From Harmonia axyridis (lineage: Eukaryota > Arthropoda > Insecta > Coleoptera > Coccinellidae): DNA of 64,000 nt. Both the position numbers and the translations under genes were made by a program. Location: positions 3,410,001 through 3,474,000 of the forward strand of contig NC_059506.1 of NCBI RefSeq assembly GCF_914767665.1. Reading direction: 5' to 3'. Shown here piece after piece: positions 35,801 through 47,911 of the stretch (within the stretch, counting starts at the first letter, position 1; every line of letters starts with the position of its first letter). Below the pieces are notes generated by a model, which saw nothing but the letters and a program-made list of their open reading frames with translations, did not search any database and had not been told where the DNA came from.

Positions 35801-37145
35801 GAATTTGTTTATTTAGGATAAGATTGATTTTTCGTTTAAGAATGCTGATTGTTCAAGAAGAATAATGCATGTTCTTGCCATAAACTAGATACTCTACTTA
35901 AGTTTCGTCCTTGAATATTTTCAGATCTGGTTAGGTATCCACGTAAATAACCGGAAAAATCCGAAGAATTATATAAAACAGTCTATTCTCCATTAAATAA
36001 TTTGATTTTCAAGGCGTTATCAGATCAGAAAAACTTATTTATACAATACATTTAACATTTCTTATTCCTTATGAAATCTTCCTAATTATACGATTCTCAT
36101 GAAATATATCCCTTTGGAGGAAAATTGGTTTCGGTATTTTGCAACTAATTTGAAATTTGATTTTCCCAATAATTGGACAAACAAAATTAAATATATGTAT
36201 ATTTTCGGAATCATCTAGCTTATTTTGCCAATTCAAAAAAAAAAAAACAGTCTGGTGTTTACGCGGCTCCAACTCTTCATAAGTGACTCGAACCCAATCA
36301 TTATAGACTATTCTAGGCTCAAAATTCAAATAAATTGTTTTTTTATGATTGTCAACAATGTTTCAAAGTGCTCAAGAAAAAAATCCAGTTGAGTTGAGAA
36401 TTAAAAATATCGAAAAAACAATCTGTATTGAGTTTTTCAGAATCTCCTTGGAAATTTCGAAAGCATTTTAATTGAAATTTGGTAAAAAATTGTTTAATAT
36501 TAATCTTCCTATAGCTGAAAAATTCTGCCCATAAAGTTTGAAAGGTTTTCAAATAAAAATTAAATTATTTCCCACGGTTTAAAAATGTTAACTGTGATGA
36601 GTTCGACATCGAGTAATGGTACGATGATTTTGAATACAATATTCATCCTTGAAAAGTTTTTTTGGTCCTGATAATTTTGGTTAAATTGAATTTTCTAGCA
36701 TCATAACATTCATAATCCAATTGATACAGTTAAAATTTGATGAAGATTCAGTTGACGTGAACAATTTTCGATTATATTGAAAATTGTAGTTCATCTTCAT
36801 TTTTGTATGTAAAGAATTTAAAAATAAATAAGACAATACGTTGGAATCATTATAGATTTTGAATATACCTAATAAGATTCATCCACTTACATTTAATGGA
36901 AAATGTATAATATTAATTGCTTAATTTTACCATGAAAGCGGTGAATAATTACTGACTTGGGATGTATAATAGTTGAATGCAAGATTGTAAATACATATTG
37001 AACTTGAACCTTGAAGGAGCATTTAAGTTTTTAAATCATAAGAAAATAGATATTACAAATTGATAATCTGAATGTGTCGAAGAAGACAAATTCTTCACGT
37101 ACCTAAAAGTAGTGGACTTTGAATATAACTGCGATCTTTTTGGCT
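35801..37145. other. No recognised gene
   Basis: AT-rich; short open frames at 36069-36329 and 36352-36552 (minus) have no recognisable motif. Confidence 0.3.
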
Positions 37146-37420
37146 TTTTTGTGTTCGTGATGTTAGTAACTATTTGTAACACCAAAATTTTCGTTTGTAC
37201 TCAAGGATACTGGTAAAAACATATCGAATTCTGCTGGGGTGCTAACTTCACGATTTTTTTCGAAAAACAGTTAATAATGATTTCAAAATGAATATTTTTT
37301 TAAGAAAAATCGAAAAGTATCGTTAGCACCCTAGCAGAAAACGATATTTTTTAGTAGTATCCTTGAGGTTCAAATGAAAATTTAGGTGTTAAAAATAGTT
37401 AGTAACGAATGCAAAAAAAT
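37146..37420. repeat. Inverted repeat (MITE-like), ~105-bp arms
   Basis: The left arm (37146-37250) contains GTTAGTAACTATT, ACTCAAGGATACT and GGGGTGCTAAC. The right arm mirrors it (reverse complement GTTACTAACTATT, CTCAAGGATACTA, AGGGTGCTAAC; 37313-37420). The spacer is about 60 bp of AT-rich sequence. It has no coding capacity. Confidence 0.72.
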
Positions 37421-38129
37421 CTTTATTTTCGAAAATGTGGGTGCGTACTTTACAGACACAGTTTTTTTCAACTTTGTACAGAAATTTAAAAAACATTGAT
37501 TCAGTACATAAACATTCAAATTTCATTCATTCATCCCCATTTCGATTGATAATTCAAATGGAAGCAGAATGTAGACGTTTACCATGTTTGTTTAGTTTAT
37601 AAATTTGGATGAATGTATCCGATATTAGTAACATTTTATGGGACATATAAAATTTCCTGAGAATTATAATGAAGAACTTTTGTGTTTTTTCTCTGATTTT
37701 TGGAAGAGCAAAATTGTTAGAAATATTGATGAGAATATTAATTTTAATAGGGTCCAATAGGGGATGTTCTAATAATTTTTGTTAAATTCACACTTCATCC
37801 GGAAGAATCTATAAAAGAAGGTAATAATTTCAACTAAATCTTTATTTATTTATTTTTTTTTTATATTCAAAATCAATTTCAGTTCATTGTATAGAGTGTT
37901 CTGATATTCTCATAAAAACTCAATTTTCGTGAAAGTTTGCATATTTCGTTTTTTTTTATTGAAATCAAGGCGAAAATGAAAATATTCTGAAAATGAAGTC
38001 CTCCAAACCATACTATAAGTTTTTGCAAACAAAAATTACAAAAAAAAAAATAAAAATCGGAGTACTAAAAAATTTTTTTTTCGTTTCAGGGGAATTACAA
38101 AAAAAAAAAACGAAAAATAGTTGAGTACT
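37421..38129. other. No recognised gene
   Basis: AT-rich with several poly-A/T runs (37850-37862, 38040-38110). Confidence 0.3.
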
Positions 38130-38420
38130 CACCCCCTAAGTTAAGGCTAAATCTCTTCTCCAACTGTTTCGGATCTGCTAGCAAAATTTTCACACGAAAA
38201 TTCTCGCTGCAACCACTCTCCCTATTGCTGACTCTTCTCACTGTTACAAGAGCCTACCCTTCGCACTGAAAATTTTTTGGGCACCGTTTAGCTAAATGTC
38301 ACGACGCTTCTTTTCGCATGACTTGGACGCCCAAAGGTGCTCGCTTTACTTATAATCCCCCACTCTGACCGTGAAACAATTCTTCAGATTCGCGAATTGA
38401 AGAGCCACCGAAGATGATAC
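38130..38420 (-). promoter_or_regulatory. Candidate promoter and 5' exon, minus strand (tentative)
   Basis: This stretch is clearly richer in G and C than its surroundings. On the minus strand it has a TATA-like GATTATAAGTAAAG near 38345-38358, about 200 bp of balanced sequence, and then a donor-like GGGGGTGAGTACT at about 38130-38142. No long open frame is present, so a non-coding first exon is conceivable. There is no direct evidence of transcription. Confidence 0.2.
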
Positions 38421-38519
38421 ACCGCAATGGATGCATGCGTGTGACGTATTTGCGCCTGAAAATGGTACCATCCAAGACATTTTGTTCAGTTTTGCCGGAG
38501 CGGAAGGATCCGGCTGTGT

Positions 38520-39130
38520 CAATGTCGAGGTACCATCGTTGTCCTTAAAATTTCACCGAAGTACCGGAGTACCACGACTTTTTCATCATGTTTCCTTCAA
38601 CGTTGTGGTTATTCCGATGTAAAAAAGTTCGTTACGCTAACTTTTCATTATTTAGGTAGTACTTATGTATATACCCAAGTACCACCTTGAGTACTGTAAG
38701 TAGTGAAAATCATTAGAAGAAAAAACCACCACTTTTTTATTCTCTCTCGTTGAAGTTCGTATTTTATTGATCAGGTAGTACCCTATGTAAGTACCAGAGT
38801 ACCATTAGAGGAAATGAACTAGATCGCTTCCCTCAATATCGTTTACTACATCATGATTATTGAAGTACCAAATATTACATAAGTTCGCTTCTTTCAATCG
38901 AATATTAGTTATGTACGACTGAATTTCAAATAAAAGAAATTATTATTGAAATATCTCTATGTGAGTACCAGAGTACTATTAGTGGAAATTGACTAGATCC
39001 TTCAATATTGTTCTCCATAAAGTGACTATTGAAGGACTAGATGTTCAGTAATTGGCTTCTTGGATATTGAATACCAGGGATTTTTACTGAAATATCTCCA
39101 GGAAACTTGGTACTGCTATCGGATAAATAT
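38520..39130. repeat. Diverged tandem repeat with AGTACC motifs, period ~170-180 bp
   Basis: The phrase AAGTACCAGAGTACCATTAG at about 38790 matches GAGTACCAGAGTACTATTAG at about 38963. Both are followed by GAAA..GACTAGATC, CAATAT, GTTNNCCATA-like and TGATTATTGAAG sequence. A third, weaker unit precedes (CGAAGTACCGGAGTACCACG, 38562). I read this as an old local duplication. Confidence 0.5.
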
Positions 39131-40499
39131 GCATTCAAATATCTAACAAGAGTACTGAGGTACAAATGTTTGTTTAAATTTGATTTTTATTGAGATGTAC
39201 CTGCAGGGTTCCCTTCAACTTCAGTGAGATATTTCCAGAATACGTTTGCTACCAGATTAATGTTAATTTGGAATACTATGACTTTTCTTTGGGAATATCA
39301 AAACTGAATCTTCACCTCACCTAAAGATGTAATGGTATCATTAAACATGAAATAATTGTTCTGAAAATAATTTCTATAAAATAAAAAATTTTGACGAATA
39401 TTCTATTATCGTTTTGCAAATTTATCTTAACACGAAAAGCCTTCAGATTATGAAGGAAGTGTTTTCCTCTCTTTTTCGAAATAAACTGTAAATTTTTCAT
39501 TATAATGCATAATTTTGGCCATTTTGAAATTTGTTTTCAAAATGGATTTCAAAATTTGATCTTCTGATTTTCACTTTTCAATCTTCAATTAAATAATCGA
39601 ATCACATAACGAAATTCGTACTCTTAGCATTTAATGGCGACAAGGATTCACTTCACAAGTTCTGATACCGATTTTCATCAGAGTAATCTTTGGAAAAAAA
39701 ATTTATATTGACTGAAAGTTCTATAATTTTCGTTTTAAAAACATTGTCTTTTAGTAAGTAAACAATGTTTTTTACAATATCTCCAAAATTTTCCATTAAT
39801 TATTGTGCAGTTGTTACTGATTTTTTTTAAATCTAGAAATATTCATATCATTATTATTATACTAAGGAAATGAATGTTTTTTTATTCAATTCTCGAAATA
39901 TGATAAATTGTGCAATAGCCATAGATTTTATAATAACTTTTCTAATCTGTTATGATCAGACGTGGGTATAGGTGCTTCTCTGTTTGATGATGAAAAAGGG
40001 GGTGATTCCATGTCCTTGTTTTTTTTTAGCCCTTTTCTGCTTAGTTAAAACCACTTCAATTTTTTTCTTAAAAACCAAAAAACTCACAAAAATGGATTTG
40101 AGCTAACATTCTATACGAGCGAGAAGGCATTCAAAAATTATTTTGGTGGTGTTCCTCTATAATTCCAAGTGGTGAAAAATCCACCCCTCAAACTTGTTTT
40201 GCTTGCTTTTTTTTTATTTTACAATAAAAAAAAATCTTGAATAGACTGATCCATTTTTAATGAATAAGGTCTTTTGTACTTTTTTGCTAAAATTCACGGT
40301 TTTTGAGAAAAAAATTATCAGCAGATAATATGCCTGAGTTTTGTAGGCTGGAATTATTTTTGACTTGAAATTTATCCAATAGACGTATGCCAAAACGATA
40401 TTTTCATTTAGAACTGAAATAAATATAAAATAAATGTAACAAAAAAAAACAATTTCAACTTTTCACAAAATTAAAACTACTTTTCAGGCGCCATCTTTA
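39131..40499. other. No recognised gene
   Basis: AT-rich sequence lacking open frames or a repeat family that I can define. Confidence 0.3.
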
Positions 40500-41215
40500 G
40501 GGGGCTGTAACGCCTGTAATTAAGCAGGGGGAGGCTCAAAAAAAGTTTATAGGAAGAACCTCTATACATCGTGTATTTTGAGAGAAATCAATGAATATTT
40601 ATTTCATTGTATAAAAGAAGGTAAGTATACCTTTAACGATGGAAAACGATATCAGCCAAATGGCCGCCACGGTTTAGGTTGCATCACCATATCCTTTGAA
40701 TTTTCCATGATCAATTTGACATTTGCGGCTCGATACCTTTATGAATTTCATCTTTAAGGTTTTGAAGAGATGGTGGAAAATTGGCATATACCTCATCTTT
40801 CTCTTATCCTCAAATAATTCATTCTAAAGGTGTTGAATCACAAGATATCAGTGGCCAATTGTGATCACCTCTCCGAGAAATAACATTTTTCACGAGAAAT
40901 TGCAAGTGTTTTGTTGCTTCTGTGGCAGGTAGAGTGTTCTTGTTGAAAATAAACGTCATCCACATCAATATCTTCCAATTCCGATGTTGTTTGTGGAATG
41001 CCTAGTTCCCAAGATCGACGAGGAATCGATAAATCTGGATTTTCGTCAACACTTCGAGCTCCAGCAGCAATGTTCTCAATTGTGCTTGAGTGACGCACAC
41101 GGTTACGATTCTTCACATCACTTACTTTTCCGCCAGTTCATAATTCCTGACTTGAAGGTGCTTCACTGCAACCCAAAGGTACTTTAGTTTTGTGAAGTGT
41201 TTTTGTAGTACTTAA
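40500..41215 (-). pseudogene. Second DD41D family, internally deleted copy (2d)
   Basis: The minus strand joins linker residues (RHSSTIENIAAGARSVDENP, then PRRSWELGIPQTT) directly to the late catalytic block SELEDIDVDDVYFQQ and STCH. The region that normally holds FSDEAHF and the WCGFWAGG-type core is absent. Downstream come a GDHNWPLISCDSTPLE-like block and NRGGHLADIVFH. Stops and frameshifts are present. Confidence 0.62.
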
Positions 41216-42640
41216 ATTCTAATCATTTCAATGGATTTTCGAAGCGTTTATCTTTCCAGAGCTCGATCATCAGTATTAGCGGAGATATAAATGTTTTTCG
41301 ATATCGCAATTTTTCCAATTTTCGCTTATAACTCGAAAACAAAAGAAGGTGGCCAAAAATGAATACTACCCTTGTTAGTTTCTCAGAAAAAGAGACCGAG
41401 AATGGGGTATCAGAATTTGTCTATCTCCTCTGGTTTAAGGGTTGTAGTGCTAAAACATCGAAATTTGCCCACCCTGTACATAATAACTGAGTTTTGAGAA
41501 TTTATTGATTAAACTGGGCCTCATTGTAATAACTAATTTTTCGATATGTAATAAAATAAGAAGAAAAATCATGAATCAAAATTCATTTATTATATCTTTC
41601 TGTTTCATTTTCACTCATAAGAATTGCGATTATACTAGAAAACGATAACGAACGAAGAAAAATAACATGCCTTAACAATATTGGGAACATATAAATTGAC
41701 TAGGACCCCCTGTCGTGTTGTCCAATGTAAAAACGGTATTGAACTGCCAAATCATAAGCGATAGTAATATTTCACTCCGTCACTTCTGGTTATTCAATAC
41801 ATGAGTAAGGTTACCTTTACGAGAATTGAATTAGATCGTGTCTTTCCAGACAGTTTTGAATCATCATTTTTAAGGGAATTACTGACATATTATTTTGGAA
41901 TATTTTGACATGAATTTTACTCTTTCTGAAGAATTCAAAAATCGAAAATAATTATAAAAAATAATAATAATTATAACGGGTGGCCCATATGAAACAATAT
42001 AGCCTGATATTTCGTCCAGTATGAGTTTTTTCCGGAAAATGCCTAAACAGTCTTGTGATTGCGAAGAGCACCAAGATGGTCTGAACGAATTTTGAATGAT
42101 ATTCAATATTTTCTATCGAATTCTGTAAAATTGAATCTTATCAAGAATTCATTTATAAAAAACACTATGTTGTGTGTTCTTCTTTCATGATTTTATGCTG
42201 ATGTATAATGGCATACAACAAAAGGGAATAATCGAATGCATGTATTAATTATTGAGCACTCGTTGCTTGAGAGAACGCTCTATAATTTCGTCAAAATGCC
42301 TGTAATTTTCGGATTTTGACGTCACGAAATGCTGCGAAGTTCCGAACAGCCAATATGTGATACCTACTATTTTTGCATGATCATTATCTCGTTGAAAAAT
42401 GACATTTTTGTCGCCTGTTGTATTTTTGGTCTGCAATTATAGAATTTTGGTCTCAAACGATCAAATTCGAGTCACTTATAACGAATCCGTTGTCTAAGCC
42501 AATTCAAATAAAAATGTCAAATAACAAGTCAATGATTTGTGCGAAATTTCAAGTTGATCACATCATTAGAAAACTTGATTTTACAGATATCAGATATACC
42601 TACCTACTACAGAACGAAGTGAGTTGAGATTTACGAAGTA
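41216..42640. other. No recognised gene
   Basis: AT-rich sequence. A short minus-strand frame at 42436-42245 contains FQRDNDHAKI, faintly like a Tc1 QDN motif. That is too little to call. Confidence 0.3.
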
Positions 42641-43025
42641 AATACAGAGAGATTCACCGCGATGGCCTATTAGACGTTTATGGAAAACTAATCATAATTT
42701 TGTGCCGAAAATTTGCACGTTGAAGTTTGAGACAACAATATTTCTTCCTAAATATTTTCAAACCTTTACAATTTTCGGTGACAACTTGGACAAACTGAAA
42801 TTCATCAAAACTCAAGTTCAAATTACCCCCTAAATTATTTATTCTTTTAGTCAATTCGACGTATAAATATAGAAGAGTCCAATTTAGTTATCGAAACAGC
42901 TAATTTTGGCCTCTTTCTAAGTTTTCGGACGTCACAGACTCCTTCCACTCGGTTAGAAATTGCAGTTTATCAAGTTCATTCTAGATAATTATTAACGTTT
43001 TCATTTCAGGTAAAGGGTTTGCATA
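42641..43025 (+). repeat. GATTCACCGCGATG repeat family, copy 1
   Basis: The sequence from GATTCACCGCGATGGCCTAT to about TTTCAGGTAAAGGGTTTGC parallels one arm of the large inverted repeat at 50226-51620. It includes GACGTTTATGGAAA, TTTTGTGC, AAAATTTGCA and TTAGAAATTGCAGTTT. Indels have removed the middle. No coding frame was identified. Confidence 0.55.
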
Positions 43026-43479
43026 AGCAACTCCCACTCATTTCAAGCAGATCATGTCATTAGAATCAAAGAAACTTCAACCAGAATATCGAAAAAAAAT
43101 TACCTTATATAGCCGCAACATATCTTACTGAATTCAAATTTTGCAGTTTAGTATAAAAAATCTTACTTTACTTGTTTTTCGCATCATTAGAACCATGGAA
43201 AATTTGAGCAGAACATCCATGGGTCAATTGCGCATTACTTTCAGACATCGCTGGGGTCTCAGGCGCAATTGGTATGTATGGTGCATGAAAAAATGAGCGT
43301 TCAACTATATCTTTCAGTACTTTTCTCATTTTTTTATAAATGTTTATCTTTGTCCTAAAGAATTATTTTCGAAGAAATGAAATATGTATGAGATTGTGAA
43401 GAGGAGGATTCATTTTGATATTGAAAAAAAACATCTAGAATATTTTAAGAGGAATTCGAATAAATTCATAAATTATATT

Positions 43480-44100
43480 TTTAAGGTCTTGGATCGATTG
43501 TGAAGGAATGGTAAAAAAAAATCTGAAAGTGTTAAATCGGTAGATCTCGCAGGCCAATTGTGATCACCTCTTCGAGAAATAACACGGATGGCAAAGTTTT
43601 CTTATAAGTTTGCGAATGTTGCTTGTGTGGCAAGTAGCGCCGTCCACTTCAATATCTTTCAATTTAATGCCCTTTATAGTCTTGTGGAATGCCTAATTTG
43701 TAAGATCGATGAGAAATCGGCAAACATGGATATTCGGGCTACATCAGCAATATTCTCAATTGTTCTTGAGCGACGCACGTAGTTTCGATTTTTGATTCGA
43801 TTCAATACCTTATGCAAAGAGCTCAAATTTTTATGTCAGTTTTACTTTTGTCGGCTGAGAAGGGACTTTACTACGACCCAAAAGTGCTTCAATTTTTCGA
43901 ACTGTGACTGCAAAATTTTCGCCATTTCGTAGTGAATTTAACAGTTTCAATGCGTTGTTGAAAGTGTTTCGTTCCATTTGAAGTAATGGCGTAGTTTCTT
44001 CTTAACAAATGTCAGAGGCTGATAGTTTTAAAAGTTACAGCTGCTCAAATAGCGGACTATTCAAAATGAAACTTCTTATTCGAAAACTTTTTAGAATGTT
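43480..44100 (-). pseudogene. Second DD41D family, internally deleted copy (2e)
   Basis: The 5' end on the minus strand (AAGAAGTTTCATTTTGAATA near 44075) matches other copies. Reading inward come a decayed N-terminus, RVRRSRTIENIADVAR-like linker residues, then the GIPQD block joined to a late catalytic segment and RVISRRGDHNWPARS. The same early catalytic region as in copy 2d is missing. Frameshifts occur throughout. Confidence 0.58.
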
Positions 44101-44140
44101 GACTTAAGGTTTTACTTTGGAAGACTGATTTGAGTAGGTA

Positions 44141-45078
44141 ACCGGTGTCTTTTTCGAGGTATATAAATTTAAGTTGGCATTACTGTTCAAGATGGCGATC
44201 GATTTAACAGCTGTCAAGTGATTTACTCTCAGTTTGGTTTGGCAATTCATCGTGAATTGACTCACGCCTGAACAACGCTTGCAAATAGTGCAATTTTATT
44301 TCGAAAATAATGGTTCTGTGCGGAATACGTATCTCGCACTACGTCCATTTTATTTTGTTTAGCGATGAAGCGCACTTCTGGTTGAATGGCTACGTCAACA
44401 AACAAAACTGCCGCATTTCGAGTGAAGCTAATCCTCAAGTGTATGTCGAAACACCGTTACATCCAGAAAAACTGACTGTTAGGTGCGCTTTATGGGTTGG
44501 TGGAATCATTGGTTCGTACTTCTTCAAAAACGATGATGGCCAGAACGTTACAGTCAATGGTGATCGGTATAGAGCCATGATTACTAACTTTGTCATTCCT
44601 GAATCGAACAACCATGATGTCCAGGAGCTGTGGTTCCAACAAGACGGCGCAACATGTCACACAGCTCGTGCCACAATCGATTTATTGAAAGACACGTTTG
44701 GTGACCGCCTTATTTCACGTTTTGGACCTGTGAATTGGCCTCCAAGATCTTGTGATTTAACACCGCTAGACTACTTTCTGTGGGGCTATGTAAAGTCATT
44801 GGTCTATGCGGATAAGCCACAAACCTTTGACCATTTGGAAGACAACATTTGCCGTGTTATTGCCGATATACGTCCACAAATGTTGGAAAAAGTCATCGAA
44901 AATTGGACGTCCAGATTGGACTACATCCGAGCCAGACGTGGAGGTCATATGCCAGAAATCATATTTAAAATGTAATGCCACAATATTATTTTGCGAATAA
45001 ATGAAATTCATGTCAATCGAATAATCCATCGTTGTTTTATTGCAATTTAAAGTTCTATAGCTCTAAAAAAACATCCTT
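44141..45078 (+). mobile_element. DD41D mariner deletion derivative, copy G
   Basis: A full-length copy flanked by TA (44139-44140, 45079-45080). The catalytic frame 44310-44975 is open for 221 residues. Asp19 (FSDEAHF), Asp112 (QQDGATCH) and Asp154 (LTPLDYFLW) form the triad; 41 residues separate the last two, which defines the DD41D type. The ancestral initiator is mutated in this copy (GTGAATTGACTC). Confidence 0.9.
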
Positions 45079-46329
45079 TATATTGAAGCCAAAAGCTAAT
45101 CAATTTTCGTGAAAAACTAACTAATGTCCAAGAGATAATGATTTCACGTCAGTGCTCCTCTCATTGGTCTAAGTATTCGAAAAAGAAACATTCTTGCAGT
45201 ATTATCATTAAATTTTTTTCAGTCCTGTCTCGAATATTCATCGAACTACCCAGTACCCACAGTCAAAATTCAGCAGGAGAAAATTTATTAACAAGTATTC
45301 GTCGTTTGGCTGAGTCATTCTGTCAGTTAAAGGCACTAATAAACCACCCGTAAAATTCGCAGCATTTTTTTGCTTCGAAACAAGAAGAAACATCCACCAT
45401 CCTCCATGGGGCATCATTCTCCCCGAAGTAACGTAGGTGAGACGTCGAACTAACATTCTAGGAGGAGTACAGAAACTCAACCACAATGTACAATGGTTCT
45501 TTCCGAACCAGTTTTGATTTCTCGTAGGGAGATCCTATCTTTACGCGAAATTCATGTAAATAGAAAGACTTGTAAGCCCCGGCAAGTTCTTCAAACCCAT
45601 GCCCGCTGTTACACTCGTGCTGTTGCACTGTCTGAATCCGAATAGAGTTATTCAAGTTCGACCTCAAACGCGCCAACGTTTATCGAGAACTCCGCAATCG
45701 ATCTGATCGCGAAAAAAATCGAAAACTTATTTTTTCATTTCGCCCAGAAACTATCTCGATGGTTGATGATGATGGCACCTATAATTTATAGGAATCGATG
45801 AACCTACGAAATTTATGTAAATTAATTCGTGATGTTGAGAATAGGATCATTGATGATCGATTTTACCGGTATAAGAATTTGATAATTAGCGTTCTGCTTA
45901 ACATGATCCGATGGAGTAATAAATGGCCTGGAGGAAATACTAATCTCCTCTGCTGAGGTTTTGACAGGAAAATGACCGCTGGGGTAAATAACCATCCTTC
46001 AACAATAAAAGGAACCGCAAGTCATAACATGTGTCAGTTCACTCAGATTTCGTGATCACTTTTGGGCTGAAAAAAAAATGCATTTCAGATTATTCTGGAC
46101 AACTTTGTTTTCGTGTCTGCCTGCATATCCGTGAATTCTTGTAAACAGCTTCAGCTCTACAATAGGCTAGAACCCATATCTTGAAATCACTTTCTATTAT
46201 GTAGGAATAGATATGTTCACTAATTCCTTAAAAACTCTCATCTCAGCAATAAAATCAAGTTTGAAAGCAAATTATGGCACTTTTTAAGTGCTCGTTCTCC
46301 GAACCAATCGTTCTATAATTTTTAAGAAT
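45079..46329. other. No recognised gene
   Basis: Somewhat GC-richer around 45360-45700, with short open frames on both strands but no recognisable domain. Confidence 0.3.
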
Positions 46330-46511
46330 AATAAGGTTTATTATACAGTATTAGGGATAATACAGTATTAGGGATAATACATAATATAGATAGAAAAAAA
46401 TGGAAAAACGAATCAACAAGATGCAGTTCGTACACATGTTGGATTCAAGTTAGTACCGGAAACAAACGGAAAAGAGGAAGTGAACATCCATCAGGAACGC
46501 AACATAAGCCT

Positions 46512-46784
46512 TTACTCGATTTTCTTTTTAAAATAAGCGTACGAAGGAACAAAATCAAAAATCCTGACCTCATTGATTACATGAGTGATTCTGTTGGTGA
46601 AAAATCTTTTGAAGATTGGATTTATATGCTTAGGCTTAGGAATGGTCAGCAAACTTTGTAATCGTGATGTTCTACTATGAACACTTTCCCTGAAAAGTAA
46701 AGGCTGCATCAGATAGTCAGGAGTATTTGTTTTTAAAATTTCATAGATAAAACATGGCTCATGATAGAGACGACAAACCTGCAT
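46512..46784 (-). pseudogene. C-terminal fragment of a non-LTR (jockey-like) reverse transcriptase
   Basis: The 90-residue minus-strand frame includes LYHEPCFIYEILKTNTPDYL, FRESVHSRTSRLQSLLTIP, FKRFFTNRITHVIN and YFKKKIE at the end. The order (conserved FxxE-LK-PxYL, then NLR/HSR-type block, FxRFF, FKKKI) is that of the region after the reverse transcriptase domain in insect LINE ORF2 proteins. It is 5'-truncated at about 46784. The downstream flank has a doubled 17-bp unit (AGTATTAGGGATAATAC, 46347-46382). The family assignment is from memory of the motif pattern. Confidence 0.45.
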
Positions 46785-46866
46785 ATTTACTCAACCCGCT
46801 TCCGCAAACTTATGAGATACTACCTGTCCACGTGGAATATATGAATCCCAGACAAGAGTTTTGGAG

Positions 46867-47360
46867 TGATCGGTATAGAGCCATGATTACTAACTTTTTC
46901 ATTCCCGAATTGAACAACCATGATATCCAGGAGCTGTGGTTCCAACAAAACGGCGCAACATGTCACACAGCTCATGCCACAATCGTTTTATTGAAAGACA
47001 CGTTTGGTGACCGCCTAATTACACGTTTTGGACCTGTGAATTGGCCTCCAAGATCTTGTGATTCAACACCGCTAGACTACTTTCTGTGGGGCTATGTAAA
47101 GTCATTGGTCTATGCGGATAAGCCACAAACCCTTGACCATTTGGAAGACAACATTCGCCGTGTTATTGCCGATATACGGCCACAAATGTTGAAAAAAGTC
47201 ATCGAAAATTGGACGTCCAGATGGACTACATCCGGGCCAGCCGTGGCGGTCATATGCCAGAAATCATGCCACAAGATTATCTTGCGGATAAATGAAATTC
47301 ATGTCAATCGAATAATCCATCGTTGATTTATTGCAATTTAAGGTTCTATAGCTCTAAAAA
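46867..47360 (+). mobile_element. DD41D mariner deletion derivative, copy H (5'-truncated)
   Basis: Homology begins at TGATCGGTATAGAGCC (within GDRYRAM) and runs to the 3' terminal repeat. The frame 46754-47326 therefore starts in the antisense of the LINE fragment and becomes transposase only after residue 38. The second catalytic Asp is Asn here (QQNGATCH). One lost base near 47220 (TCCAGATGGAC) shifts the C-terminus. Confidence 0.82.
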
Positions 47361-47911
47361 CATGAGAAGTGCATGAATGATGAGAACTAAAAAGGTCAAG
47401 TGCTTTTTTATTTTCGAAGATCCGTTTTAATTTGATTTGAAAATTTTTCATATAATGAAATACCAAAGGATAATATGAAATTCGCAGGATATTTTTGCGT
47501 CGTATCAATACGCTGACAAGTGAAGCAACAAATCAAGAAGCTGAAATCTCCAGGCCATTATCACGCCTCAAGGCTGTTTCGCTCAAATAGATCATCCGAT
47601 ACGCCCAGTTCCTAATTGTTGCAGCGATGTTTACACCGCCAAAAATTCCGCCTTCTGCATAATTAAAAGTGGAATCAACGAACTCAAGAACGTATGTAAA
47701 TGAAATTCATAGCGACGTATTATAAGACCGGAAATCTTCCATGATCCGTCCGATTTTTCTTTCATAAATCCAGGGTTGCCGTGTTGGGATATTTTGCTCC
47801 AAGTTTGCGAGATTTTTGAAAAATTTGAAGGACAATAGTCCAAAGGGTAATTTTTAGGGTTTTCAGTTGTTTCATTTTTAGGGTAGAAATATTCAAATTT
47901 AACATTATTTA

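Noticed and set aside
42245..42436. Tc1-like motif FQRDNDHAKI
   Set aside because: Only one weak motif; no flanking catalytic blocks or terminal repeats.
46754..47326. 190-codon open frame beginning MAHDRDDKPAYLLN
   Set aside because: It is a chance fusion of the antisense of a LINE fragment with a 5'-truncated mariner copy.
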